Shown here: positions 1-8,439 of the stretch, one piece after another
Layout: the number at the start of each line of letters is the position of its first letter
Position numbering within the stretch: the stretch's first letter is position 1
NCBI RefSeq assembly: GCF_000359605.1
Contig: NZ_APML01000005.1
Coordinates: 28,259 to 92,258, forward strand
Length of the DNA stretch: 64,000 nucleotides
DNA from: Gracilibacillus halophilus YIM-C55.5
Lineage (GTDB): Bacteria > Bacillota > Bacilli > Bacillales > Amphibacillaceae
Reading direction: 5' to 3'
Position numbers and translations under genes: made by a program
Notes under the pieces: generated by a model
The model's input: the letters and a program-made list of their open reading frames with translations, nothing else
Databases searched by the model: none
Told to the model about the DNA's origin: nothing

Positions 1-1
1 A

Positions 2-229
2 GAAAATCTAATTACAGGACAGCGAACGATTGCGGCGACCGCTTTTCTTACGTTTGTTGCTGTCAATGACGAGGGAAGATCCGTTCCAGTTGCTAATGTC
101 ATTCCAGAAACAGAAGAAGAAAAGTATCTCCATGAAACAGCCAAAGATCGTGTAGAAGCACGGAAACGAAGAAAACAAGCGAGTCAAGAATTAGCAAATT
201 TTATTCATAAAAATAAACCGTGGGAATAA
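2..229 (+). CDS. Acyl-CoA thioesterase, hotdog fold, C-terminal part (partial)
   Basis: The gene enters from the left edge, so only the last 75 residues are present. They read through TGQRTIAATAFLTFVAV, then PVANVIPETEEEK, and end in a basic helix rich in Arg and Lys. This is the typical C-terminal strand and tail of the YkhA-like acyl-CoA thioesterases, which hydrolyse acyl-CoA to free acid and CoA in the cytoplasm. The stop codon lies only 21 bases before the start of the next gene, so the two are probably co-transcribed. The N-terminal half with the catalytic Asp is outside the window. Confidence 0.75.
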   Translation, partial: ENLITGQRTIAATAFLTFVAVNDEGRSVPVANVIPETEEEKYLHETAKDRVEARKRRKQASQELANFIHKNKPWE

Positions 230-250
230 GTGATAAAGGGGGAGGATGTG

Positions 251-1051
251 ATGACGATTTTCTCAAGTGATGCGTTGCGTCATAGACATATTCTCATAAC
301 AGGTGCAACAGGAGACATCGGTTATGAAACGGCAAAAGTATTAATCTCAATGGGAGCGAAACTTACGGCGACAGGACGAAATGTGGACAAATTGAATCAA
401 TTGAGACGTGAGCTTCTAGAAACTACCGATGAGAAAAATTTTTGCGTCATGACCGCTGATATTACAAAAGAAGCGGATCGAAATGAATTAATGGCGTATG
501 CTGAAAAACAACTTGGCTTTATTTCTGGACTAGTGAATGCGGCTGGAATCGCAGGCAATAAAAAAGTAGAGGATTTAGATGAGTCGATGATCGAACAAAT
601 GATGCAAGTCAATTACTTGGCCGCCTTCAGCTTAACGAAGCCAATTTATCAAAAAATGATCAAACATCAACAAGGTGATATTGTGAATATTGCATCATTG
701 TCGGGGCTTCGCGGTACATATGGGAACACGGCATATGCCTCAAGCAAATTTGCTATGATTGGCTGGACACAGTCGATGGCACATGAAGCGATTAAACATC
801 AAGTGAGAGTAAATGCGGTTTGTCCAGGCTTTGTCGATACCGATATGGCAGAAAATCTGATTCAAATTAAAGCGGAGCGCAATCAAGTTTCGTATGATCA
901 TGCGCTCGAACAAGCGAAACAAAGCGTTCCTTCTGGTCGTTTTACAACGGCAGAAGAAGTAGCTCAGACTATTGCGTTCTTATTAACCGATGCAGCGAAC
1001 AATATCGTCGGTGAATCAGTGAAAATATCCGGTGGAAGTGTCATGCGATAA
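251..1051 (+). CDS. SDR family NAD(P)-dependent oxidoreductase
   Basis: A 266-residue classical short-chain dehydrogenase/reductase. The Rossmann glycine motif TGATGDIG is at residues 17-24, NAAG at 96-99, the catalytic serine near 149-151 and the YASSK active site at 162-166. The C-terminus has the usual DAANNIVGESVKISGG substrate-loop region. I chose the ATG at 251 because GGAGG sits 5 bases upstream; a GTG at 230 is in frame but has no ribosome site. It resembles FabG-like 3-oxoacyl reductases, and the thioesterase upstream fits acyl-CoA chemistry, but the substrate cannot be read from the sequence. Confidence 0.88.
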   Translation: MTIFSSDALRHRHILITGATGDIGYETAKVLISMGAKLTATGRNVDKLNQLRRELLETTDEKNFCVMTADITKEADRNELMAYAEKQLGFISGLVNAAGIAGNKKVEDLDESMIEQMMQVNYLAAFSLTKPIYQKMIKHQQGDIVNIASLSGLRGTYGNTAYASSKFAMIGWTQSMAHEAIKHQVRVNAVCPGFVDTDMAENLIQIKAERNQVSYDHALEQAKQSVPSGRFTTAEEVAQTIAFLLTDAANNIVGESVKISGGSVMR

Positions 1052-1102
1052 TGAGAAGCCTGTTTTACTTAATGAAAGCAAATTTATAAGCTAAAATGAA
1101 CA

Positions 1103-1139
1103 AAAAAGTGTCTTCATTATGGCGATGAAGGCACTTTTT
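1103..1139 (+). terminator. Rho-independent terminator after the SDR gene
   Basis: AAAAAGTG-CTTCAT (1103-1117, one bulged base) pairs with ATGAAG-CACTTTTT (1125-1139), giving a stem with a short loop followed by a T run. It is also the first copy of the 52-bp tandem array that follows. Confidence 0.7.
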
Positions 1140-1510
1140 ACGTTCTCAGCACAGATTAACTGTCGTCATAGAGGCGATGAAGGCACTTTTTATGTTCTAA
1201 GCGCAGATTAACTGTCGTCATAGAAGCGATGAAGGCAGTTTTTATGTTCTAAGCGCAGATTAACTGTCGTCATAGAGGCGATGAAGGTAGTTTTTATGTT
1301 CTCAGCACAGATTAACTGTCGTCATAGAGGCGATGAAGGCAGTTTTTATGTTCTAAGCGCAGATTAACTGTCGTCATAGAGGCGATGAAGGTAGTTTTTA
1401 TGTTCTAAGCACAGATTAACTGTCGTCATAGAGGCGATGAAGGCACTTTTTACGTTCTCAGCACAGATTAACTGTCGTCATAGCCACGATGAAGGCACTT
1501 TTCTCACTTC
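1103..1510. repeat. Tandem array, 8 copies, 52-bp period, hairpin units
   Basis: The core GATGAAGG recurs with exactly 52-bp spacing; the reference base of each unit is at 1122, 1174, 1226, 1278, 1330, 1382, 1434 and 1486. Each unit has a left arm AACTGTCGTCAT, a 7-base loop, a right arm ATGAAGGCAGTT, then a 21-base spacer with a T run. Arm bases vary between copies (GGCAGTT, GGTAGTT, GGCACTT), and several of the variants keep pairing through G-T pairs. It fills the gap between the SDR gene and the convergent SIMPL gene. No open reading frame of note is present. Confidence 0.92.
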
Positions 1511-1587
1511 CGACACTGATTTTTTGCCTTAATCATGCCATAGGTGCTCTTTCCAATCTCGCCGTTTTTCCAATAGTTCGTCGAAGC

Positions 1588-2238
1588 TCATGATGTATAT
1601 CGGAACGTTACTGTCAGTTCGGCTTCAATGTCAATTTTGCCAGCTTCTATCGGTGTGGAAACGCCAGCGACCATCTCTTGTGATTGAAACGAATGATACG
1701 GAATGACTGGCGGCGAAACCGTGTCTTCGATGATACGGATCGGAATTGGTTGTAAGGGCACACGCATCGTTTGGGCAAGACTGCACGCTTTCTCATAAGC
1801 ATTGGATAAGGCGATTTGCAAGGCTTGTTGATAAATCTGGTCTCTATTCTTTACCGAAAATGTGATCCGTTCAATGCGATTGGCGCCATGACTTGTGGCT
1901 AGATCGACAATGGAACCGAGCTGATTGATGTCATCGGTTTGAATACGAAAAATGTGAGTCACTTGATAACCTTGAAATTGTTGAACGCCGTCATGAAAAT
2001 CGTATTGAGGAAAAATGGTGTATTCTACCGTTTGTATATTTTCACGAGGTATATGTAATGAAAGAATCGATTGTATCACTTGCTGAGAAGTGGCTGCATT
2101 ACTTTGTTGTGCTTGGTTTGCTTGACTTTCGATTGTCACGACCCCTAATTGAATATTTGCTTGATTCGGTTCAACAGAAATCAAGCTTTGGCCAGAAACG
2201 TTTACGGTGTAAGGATACATGTTCTTATTCATTGTCAT
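1588..2238 (-). CDS. SIMPL domain-containing protein (DUF541)
   Basis: A 216-residue protein. It opens YTVNVSGQSLISVEPNQANIQ and continues with the Q/N-rich helix and the YTIFPQYDF and GYQVTHIFRIQT strands typical of the SIMPL (DUF541) family. SIMPL proteins form ring-like oligomers in other bacteria; their role in Bacillaceae is not established. There is no signal peptide, unlike many family members, so it may be cytoplasmic. The start ATG lies a few bases after GGAAGGAAGAG; a second ATG two codons later is also possible. It stands between the DUF421 gene (same strand) and the repeat array. Confidence 0.8.
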   Translation of the reverse strand: MTMNKNMYPYTVNVSGQSLISVEPNQANIQLGVVTIESQANQAQQSNAATSQQVIQSILSLHIPRENIQTVEYTIFPQYDFHDGVQQFQGYQVTHIFRIQTDDINQLGSIVDLATSHGANRIERITFSVKNRDQIYQQALQIALSNAYEKACSLAQTMRVPLQPIPIRIIEDTVSPPVIPYHSFQSQEMVAGVSTPIEAGKIDIEAELTVTFRYTS

Positions 2239-2295
2239 CTCTTCCTTCCATAGGCAAGCTACTACTATGTAATGCGATGGAAGGAGAAAATATGA

Positions 2296-3018
2296 TTAGT
2301 GTCTAACAAATGGAATGTTGATCTTACGTTCGTTTTTTAAGGAAATTTGTAGTTCATGCTTGTGATTAATGGATGCGAAAAATACATCTTCCTGTCGATT
2401 AATGCCTTGGTTGTGTAACGTTTGAATGAGCCAACTACGTGTCAGTCCTACATTCGCCAAGGGTTCCTCATAAATCTCACCTTCAATGATCACGGGAAAG
2501 GCGATAGATGATTGCTTCATTATATGAAGATCCTCAGCTAAGACAGTATTTTTTTGTGGTTTTTTTAACACGCTCAGAGCGCCGTTTGCTTCAATGATCG
2601 CTGTCTCGACTTCGCTAATATCAAATACATCTTTTTCACGAAGCATTTGTAAAATATTATCGATGGAAAAACCAATGTCTTTGATTTGATGGCGTAATAA
2701 TTTCCCGTTTTGCACAACCACTGTTGGTTCAAAAGTGATTAGTTTTCCAAATTTGCGATTTGAGAGTTTCCAATGTGAAATGACTTTCTGGAGAGCGCCG
2801 ATAGCAACAATCGCTATAGCAGTTGGTAGATGCTTAATATCTGGATCAGCAATATCAGCCCCCACGACCGAAGCAAGTGAAATAATAATGAGAAAATCAA
2901 ATACAGGTAATTCACCAATTGTTCGTTTTCCCATAAATAATGTAACTACGAGCAACAATGGAAAAATGGTACTAACTCGAAATATGACAATGAAAATATC
3001 TTGTAAGGATTGTAACAT
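2296..3018 (-). CDS. DUF421 family membrane protein (YetF-like)
   Basis: A 240-residue protein with three transmembrane helices in the first 75 residues, containing the family signature GKRTIGELPVFDFL. A soluble DUF421 domain follows, with VVVQNGKLL and the FSIDNILQMLREKDVFDISEVETAIIE block found in YetF/YdfR/YkjA-type proteins. Some family members are reported in spore or membrane contexts, but the molecular function is unknown. It lies upstream of the SIMPL gene on the same strand with about 57 bases between, so co-transcription is possible. The ribosome site before the start is weak. Confidence 0.85.
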   Translation of the reverse strand: MLQSLQDIFIVIFRVSTIFPLLLVVTLFMGKRTIGELPVFDFLIIISLASVVGADIADPDIKHLPTAIAIVAIGALQKVISHWKLSNRKFGKLITFEPTVVVQNGKLLRHQIKDIGFSIDNILQMLREKDVFDISEVETAIIEANGALSVLKKPQKNTVLAEDLHIMKQSSIAFPVIIEGEIYEEPLANVGLTRSWLIQTLHNQGINRQEDVFFASINHKHELQISLKNERKINIPFVRH

Positions 3019-3155
3019 CAGAGAACACCACTACCTTTTTGAATATCTATAGTTAGTGTTCTCTGTTTTAGTAAAAATATAAATGTCTAGCTTTTACTCT
3101 GGGAATAATAGCCAGTCAAGTAAAACATTATTATGAACTGTTTTTGAAAGTTTAC

Positions 3156-3176
3156 GGGCTTGCTAAGCAAGTCCCT
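3156..3176 (-). terminator. Hairpin at the end of the alcohol dehydrogenase gene
   Basis: GGGCTTGCT and AGCAAGTCCC form an inverted repeat that touches the stop codon of the alcohol dehydrogenase gene. The following T run is weak, so terminator activity is only probable. Confidence 0.4.
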
Positions 3177-4308
3177 ATGGTTGTAACACGACCTTCATGC
3201 AATTCTCTTTTTTTCCATTAAAGATATCATAACCGTGTGATGCGTCTTCCAATGGTAATTGATGAGTAATGATGGTCGTCGGATCAATATCCCCATTAAC
3301 GATTTGACGATAAATCGATGCCATATATGAACGCGCATGTGCCTGTCCCATTTTGAGTTGAACATTCCTTGAGAAGAAAGCGCCAAGTGGAAAGAGGTTG
3401 TAGTTTCCTCCGTATACGCCTGTCATTTGTACGACGCCACATTTTTTGACAGCTTTCGTAGCGATTTGAATCGGTCCGATAGTCCCGCCTTGAAGCTTTG
3501 TCTTTTGCTCAACGAATTCGAGCGGTGATTTTTTTCCATCCATACCGACACAATCGATGACAACATCGGCTCCTCCATTGGTTATTTCCTTTAAAGTTTC
3601 TCCCATATCATCGTATTGTGTAAAATTAAAGACTTCAACACGGTTTTCTTTTCTAGCGTGTTCTAACCGATACGGAATATAGTCAACCGCAATCACTCGG
3701 TTTGCTCTTTTTTGCCAAGCAAATTTTTGTACCATTAATCCTATGGGTCCACATCCGAGCACAATAACGGTATCGCCCGCTTTTACGCCTGCATGTTCAA
3801 CACTCCATAAAGCAGTAGGTAAAACGTCAGACAAAAATAATAGAGATGCATCGTCTAATTCGCAATCCTCAGGAATGAGAAATGGTGTATAATTTCCAAA
3901 TGGTACTCTAAGATACTCGGCTTGTCCCCCTGGGTAATTACCGAATTTCTCTGAGTAGCCGAGATATCCGCCAGAGTCGTAATGGGGATTTGCTTGATCA
4001 CACTGACTTTCATGATGTGTTTTACAATAAGGACATTGACCGCAAGCTATCGTAAAAGGGATCACTACTCGATCTCCTTTTTTTACTTTCGTGACTTTAG
4101 GTCCAACTTCTTCTACGATTCCCATTGGTTCATGTCCAATTTGATAGCCAATGGGTAGTGGAAAATTACCTTGATATAAATGCAAATCTGACCCGCAGAT
4201 AGCTGTTGACGTAATTTTTACAATAACATCTTCATCATCTTCGATAGTAGGAAACGGAACTTGTGTAACAGCCACTTCATACTTGCCTTGATAAGTTACC
4301 GATTTCAC
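3175..4308 (-). CDS. Zinc-dependent alcohol dehydrogenase (AdhB-like)
   Basis: A medium-chain dehydrogenase of 377 residues. Visible are the catalytic zinc Cys in AICGSDLHLYQG, GHEPMG, the structural-zinc cysteines CGQCPYCKTHHESQC, the NAD-binding VIVLGCGPIGLM, and the DVVIDCVG segment. The long form with a GGYLGYS insertion resembles Bacillus AdhB and glutathione-independent formaldehyde dehydrogenase-like enzymes; the substrate is not known. I chose the GTG at 4308 because AGGTG lies 6 bases upstream and the protein then starts MKSVTYQGK as relatives do. An in-frame GTG three codons earlier overlaps that ribosome site. It is transcribed away from the sugar ABC operon. Confidence 0.88.
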   Translation of the reverse strand: MKSVTYQGKYEVAVTQVPFPTIEDDEDVIVKITSTAICGSDLHLYQGNFPLPIGYQIGHEPMGIVEEVGPKVTKVKKGDRVVIPFTIACGQCPYCKTHHESQCDQANPHYDSGGYLGYSEKFGNYPGGQAEYLRVPFGNYTPFLIPEDCELDDASLLFLSDVLPTALWSVEHAGVKAGDTVIVLGCGPIGLMVQKFAWQKRANRVIAVDYIPYRLEHARKENRVEVFNFTQYDDMGETLKEITNGGADVVIDCVGMDGKKSPLEFVEQKTKLQGGTIGPIQIATKAVKKCGVVQMTGVYGGNYNLFPLGAFFSRNVQLKMGQAHARSYMASIYRQIVNGDIDPTTIITHQLPLEDASHGYDIFNGKKENCMKVVLQP

Positions 4309-4477
4309 TTGTTTCACCTCATTCTTTTGGAAGTAGAGTATAGTTTTTTCGTTTCAACTTATCCTTATACCATATAGGATTAAAAATCATCAGAAGTAAC
4401 ACAAACTTTGTCGCAAAAAGGAGAAGAAAACTTTTATGATTGATGGTTACATTGCCTAAATAAACCATATACTATAT

Positions 4478-4491
4478 TGAAACCGTTTACA
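4478..4491 (+). promoter_or_regulatory. cre site (CcpA operator) before the sugar ABC operon
   Basis: TGAAACCGTTTACA matches the cre consensus TGWAANCGNTNWCA at every fixed position. It lies 20 bases before the start codon and just downstream of TATACT/TATATT -10-like hexamers, so bound CcpA would be expected to repress when preferred sugars are available. Confidence 0.7.
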
Positions 4492-4511
4492 AAAAGAAAG
4501 GGGAAAAGCTG

Positions 4512-5855
4512 ATGAAAAAATTTTTTGGTTTCATGCTTATATTCTTATTTCTACTTTTAGCCGCTTGTAGTGGAGATTCGGACGAAGAAACAACTCCAGA
4601 TGCAACAACAGATGACGTAGAACAATCAAACGAAAATCAGGAAGAAACAGCTGAAGAAGGAGAAGAAGCCATCACCTTGCGTATGTCTTGGTGGGGGTCT
4701 CAAAATCGGCATGATATGACGAATGAAATCATTGAGTTATATGAGGAACAAAATCCACATGTCACGATACAGACTGAATTTACAGGGTTTGATGGTTACT
4801 TTGAGAAGATGGCTGCACAGGCTTCTGGAAACAATTTACCTGACATCATGCAACAAAATTTCGGAGAGTATGTGAATCAATATGCGAGTCAAGATTTACT
4901 CGCAGATCTTGGCCCATACGTCGAAGAGGGGACGATTGATTTAGAAGGGGTAGCAGATACGGTTATCGAAAGTGGGAAAGTTGATGGCACCCTTGTTGGC
5001 ATACCAACAGGAACCAATGCTTTAGTCGCCACATATAATCCAAGTGCATATGAAGAAGCGGGCATTGAACCACCAACACATGATTGGACATGGGACGATT
5101 TTGTCGATATTGCGACTCAATACCATGAAGCAACTGGGGATTATGGTACGCGATTAGCTGAACCAGGTAACATGTTTGATTATTATTTGCGTGAAAAAGG
5201 GTATTCGTTATTTAACGAAGATAGCTCAGGATTAGGATATGACGATGACCAAGTGTTGACCGATTATTTGGCCATGAATAAAGATATGATTGACGCAGGG
5301 GTTATGCCTGGTTATGACGTGATCCAACAAGTACAGGGGCTCGAAGATGAATTGATTGTGCGCGGAGAAACGCCACTTGATCCAACCAACTGGTCCAATC
5401 AAGTCGGTACACTAGAAAAAACAGCTGGCGAACCGTTAGAGATGGTCGTTTTACCAGGTGAGAACAATGATCAAGGTATGTTCCTGAAACCTTCGATGTT
5501 ATGGTCGATTGGTAAAAATTCTGAGCACAAAGAAGAAGCGGCGAAATTTATTAACTTCTTCACAAATACAGTCGAAGTTTTTGAAGTGATCGGGTCGGAT
5601 CGTGGTGTACCTATAAAGCCAGAGGTTCGAGAGGCACTGCAACCGAACCTTTCTGAAATCGATCAAAAAGTTTATGAATACGTGAATTACGTCGCAGAAA
5701 ATAGTTCACCTGCTGATACGAACTATCCACCAGCAGCTAGTGAAGTGTTAAGCCATTTAGAAGATATTGATGAAATGGTGATGTATGGGCAAATCACACC
5801 AGAAGAAGGGGCCCAACAATTTAGAGAAGCGGCAGAATCTGTGTTAGCAGAGTAA
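4512..5855 (+). CDS. Sugar ABC transporter substrate-binding lipoprotein
   Basis: A 447-residue extracellular solute-binding protein, family 1. It has a lipoprotein signal with lipobox LAAC (Cys19) and a long acidic linker (DEETTPDATTDDVEQ). The SBP_bac_1 fold follows, with LRMSWWGSQNRHD, the hinge region VGIPTGTNALVATYN, and MLWSIGKNSEHKEEAAKFINFF near the end. Its length and SWWG motif resemble oligosaccharide-binding proteins for plant-type sugars. It heads an operon with two permeases and a YesL-like gene, preceded by a cre site. No ATPase gene is present, so a shared MsmX-type ATPase is inferred. The ligand is unknown. Confidence 0.9.
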   Translation: MKKFFGFMLIFLFLLLAACSGDSDEETTPDATTDDVEQSNENQEETAEEGEEAITLRMSWWGSQNRHDMTNEIIELYEEQNPHVTIQTEFTGFDGYFEKMAAQASGNNLPDIMQQNFGEYVNQYASQDLLADLGPYVEEGTIDLEGVADTVIESGKVDGTLVGIPTGTNALVATYNPSAYEEAGIEPPTHDWTWDDFVDIATQYHEATGDYGTRLAEPGNMFDYYLREKGYSLFNEDSSGLGYDDDQVLTDYLAMNKDMIDAGVMPGYDVIQQVQGLEDELIVRGETPLDPTNWSNQVGTLEKTAGEPLEMVVLPGENNDQGMFLKPSMLWSIGKNSEHKEEAAKFINFFTNTVEVFEVIGSDRGVPIKPEVREALQPNLSEIDQKVYEYVNYVAENSSPADTNYPPAASEVLSHLEDIDEMVMYGQITPEEGAQQFREAAESVLAE

Positions 5856-5880
5856 TCTGTTTCACAAAAAGGAGGTGGTG

Positions 5881-6843
5881 ATGCGCTCACAATCTCCTTT
5901 TCTGTCTCAGAAGAAGAGAGGTGGAATGATGGCAAATCATGTATTAACACAACCGAAGCGCAGAAAGTACCGACAATATGATAATAAAATGGGGTATTTA
6001 TTTTTATCGCCGTTCATTATCGGTACGGTGATGTTGACATTATTTCCGATTTTATATTCCTTTTATTTATCATTTACTGAATTTAATATGGTCGGCACGC
6101 CTAGTTGGATTGGTATGGAAAATTATCAAGAGGCATTCACAAATGATCCAAAATTTTGGGATGCCATGAAAGTAACGTTTCTCTATGCTGGTACAGGGGT
6201 TCCGATTCGTTTGGTTTTTGCACTATTGATTGCGCTTGTGCTAAATAAAGTGGTTGAAGCGGCAGGTATTTATCGCACGTTACTGTATCTCCCCTCGATT
6301 GTGGGCGGAAGTATTGGTGTTGCGATTATGTGGCGTCAGCTTTTTGGGAATGACGGAGCGGTGAATTCGATTTTGGCTACATTCGGATTACCGACACACG
6401 CCTGGTTGGGGGATCCGAACACAGCGATATGGACGTTAGTTGTATTATATGGTTGGCAGTTTGGCTCTTCGATGTTGATTTTTTTAGCAGGACTTCGAAA
6501 TATACCGACGAACTACTATGAAGCTTCTGCAGTAGATGGGGCGAGTAAACTACAGCAATTTTTTCGTATTACGATCCCGATGTTAACGCCAGTCATTTTA
6601 TTTAATACGGTCATGCAAACGATCCAAGGATTTATGGCCTTTACGCCAAGTTTTATTATTACCCAAGGTGGACCAGTCAATAGTACTTTATTATATATTT
6701 TGTATATGTACCGTAATGCGTTTGAATTTTTCAAAATGGGTTATGCTTCTGCACTGGCTTGGATCATGCTTGTAATTATTGCGATTTTTACCGCATTAAT
6801 CTTTAAATCATCTGAATATTGGGTTCACTACGAGGATAATTAG
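5881..6843 (+). CDS. Sugar ABC transporter permease, MalF type
   Basis: A polytopic membrane protein of about 320 residues with six predicted helices. The binding-protein-dependent transport EAA loop reads YYEASAVDGASKLQQFF before ITIPML, the contact point for the ATPase. The start is uncertain: the ATG at 5881 has GGAGG 5 bases before it, and another ATG pair at 5926/5929 follows AGAGGTGG and would give a shorter N-terminus starting MANHVLTQP. It lies 25 bases after the binding protein gene and 14 bases before the second permease. Confidence 0.9.
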   Translation: MRSQSPFLSQKKRGGMMANHVLTQPKRRKYRQYDNKMGYLFLSPFIIGTVMLTLFPILYSFYLSFTEFNMVGTPSWIGMENYQEAFTNDPKFWDAMKVTFLYAGTGVPIRLVFALLIALVLNKVVEAAGIYRTLLYLPSIVGGSIGVAIMWRQLFGNDGAVNSILATFGLPTHAWLGDPNTAIWTLVVLYGWQFGSSMLIFLAGLRNIPTNYYEASAVDGASKLQQFFRITIPMLTPVILFNTVMQTIQGFMAFTPSFIITQGGPVNSTLLYILYMYRNAFEFFKMGYASALAWIMLVIIAIFTALIFKSSEYWVHYEDN

Positions 6844-6857
6844 AGAGGAGGGAAGGA

Positions 6858-7706
6858 ATGACAAGTAAACAGAAAAAGCTTTTTAAGAAATTAGTTCAAC
6901 ATGTGGGTTTAATTTTGTTTACATTTATTATGCTCTATCCGTTGTTATGGATGGTTGGTAGTTCATTTAAAGAAAGCTCGGCCGTATTTATTGATGCGCA
7001 TAAATTATTTCCGGAAGAATGGCATTTTTCCAATTATGTTGAAGGGTGGAAAGGTTTTGCGGATATTTCGTTTACAACGTTTTATAAAAACACATTTATT
7101 ATCGTTACGATTGCAACAATTGGCAGTATCTTATCATCAACGGTGATTGCTTATGGTTTTGCCAGAATTCAGTTTCGCTTTAAGAAGACATGGTTTGCGA
7201 TTATGATGATGACAATGATGCTTCCGTTTGAAATGATTATGATTCCGCAATATGTCATGTTTAACTGGTTCGGTTGGGTTGATACCTACTTGCCATTAAT
7301 CGTGCCAACATTTTTTGGGATTCCTTTCTTCATCTTTTTAATCTTACAATTTATGCGTACGATACCAAAAGAATTAGATCAAGCTGCTCGTATCGATGGG
7401 TGTAACACGATTACCATTTTTACTCGGATTATTGTACCGTTGGTTGTTCCTGCTATGATGACTGCAGCGATCTTTTCGTTCTATTGGCGTTGGGATGATT
7501 TTATGGCACCGTTGTTGTATTTACAAACACCGACGAAATATCCCGTTTCCTTGGCGTTGAAACTATTCTCTGACCCTGAAGCGGTGACCAATTGGGGAGC
7601 CATGTTTGCGATGACAACACTCAGTTTATTACCGATTATGATTATATTCTTTATTTTCCAACGATATATTGTTGAAGGCATTAGCACCAGTGGCTTGAAA
7701 GGATAA
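6858..7706 (+). CDS. Sugar ABC transporter permease, MalG type
   Basis: A 282-residue inner-membrane permease with six helices and the conserved EAA motif ELDQAARIDGCNTITIF before RIIVPLV. The C-terminus QRYIVEGISTSGLKG is typical of MalG-like (carbohydrate uptake family 1) subunits. A strong ribosome site (GGAGGGAAGGA) precedes the ATG. It pairs with the upstream MalF-type subunit to form the import channel. Confidence 0.92.
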   Translation: MTSKQKKLFKKLVQHVGLILFTFIMLYPLLWMVGSSFKESSAVFIDAHKLFPEEWHFSNYVEGWKGFADISFTTFYKNTFIIVTIATIGSILSSTVIAYGFARIQFRFKKTWFAIMMMTMMLPFEMIMIPQYVMFNWFGWVDTYLPLIVPTFFGIPFFIFLILQFMRTIPKELDQAARIDGCNTITIFTRIIVPLVVPAMMTAAIFSFYWRWDDFMAPLLYLQTPTKYPVSLALKLFSDPEAVTNWGAMFAMTTLSLLPIMIIFFIFQRYIVEGISTSGLKG

Positions 7707-7723
7707 GAGGAGAGGTTTTTGCG

Positions 7724-8359
7724 ATGACCAATAAATTCACAAATGGTATTCAAGCGTTTTGTGAGTGGGTATGTTATTTCTTTTATTTAAATGTATTTTG
7801 GATCATAGGAACACTTATGGGGGGCGTCGTGCTTGGCGCTGGCCCCAGTACGATCGCTTTGTTTGTAATTGCGCGGAAAACGGCCATGGGTGAGGAGGAT
7901 ATACCATTATGGCAGACGTTTTGGCATGAATATAAGCGTCAGTTTCTTAGAGGCAGTGTCATGATATGGGTGCTAATTGTATTGGCTGGCGTTTGGTATT
8001 TGGATATCCGTTTGGCGTTTATGCTCGAAGGGTGGTTTGGTCGTTTTCTCCAAGTTTCCCTTGTCATGATCGGGATAATATTGGTGATGCTAGTGCTTTA
8101 TATTTATCCATTTTACGTCCATTACCAAATGTCTTGGATTCGTTATTTCAAATATGCGATGGCTTTTGGTTTTTTGCACTTGAATCATTTTCTTTTCATG
8201 ATAGTGACGATCTTTTTCACCTATTCATTTTTAGCTTACCTTCAAGGCTTCATTCCGCTATTTGGGATAAGCTTACTTGTCCATTTGAATATGATGTTAG
8301 CTTATCAAGCGTTTAAACAAACTGATGACATGTATAAGAAATATGCAAAAGCGACGTGA
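7724..8359 (+). CDS. YesL family membrane protein (DUF624)
   Basis: A 211-residue protein with about five hydrophobic segments and the DUF624 opening: ECW/FYLNVFWIIGTLMGGVVLGAGPST, then ALFVIARK and GEEDIPLWQTFW. YesL-like genes typically sit beside ABC importers and enzymes for pectin or other plant polysaccharides, as yesL does in the Bacillus rhamnogalacturonan cluster. The molecular function is not known. It is the last gene of this operon, 17 bases after the permease. Its presence, with the nearby GH43 and pectate-lyase remnant elsewhere in the window, hints at a plant-cell-wall oligosaccharide as substrate. Confidence 0.85.
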   Translation: MTNKFTNGIQAFCEWVCYFFYLNVFWIIGTLMGGVVLGAGPSTIALFVIARKTAMGEEDIPLWQTFWHEYKRQFLRGSVMIWVLIVLAGVWYLDIRLAFMLEGWFGRFLQVSLVMIGIILVMLVLYIYPFYVHYQMSWIRYFKYAMAFGFLHLNHFLFMIVTIFFTYSFLAYLQGFIPLFGISLLVHLNMMLAYQAFKQTDDMYKKYAKAT

Positions 8360-8439
8360 AATCATCCGTTTGACTCTATTGAAACATTTGGCTACCATCA
8401 TTCGTATCAATAGATAACAGTATATATGGAGTGACATAG

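Noticed and set aside
1103..1510. CRISPR array
   Set aside because: The whole 52-bp unit repeats including its spacer; there are no unique spacers between short identical repeats and no cas genes nearby.
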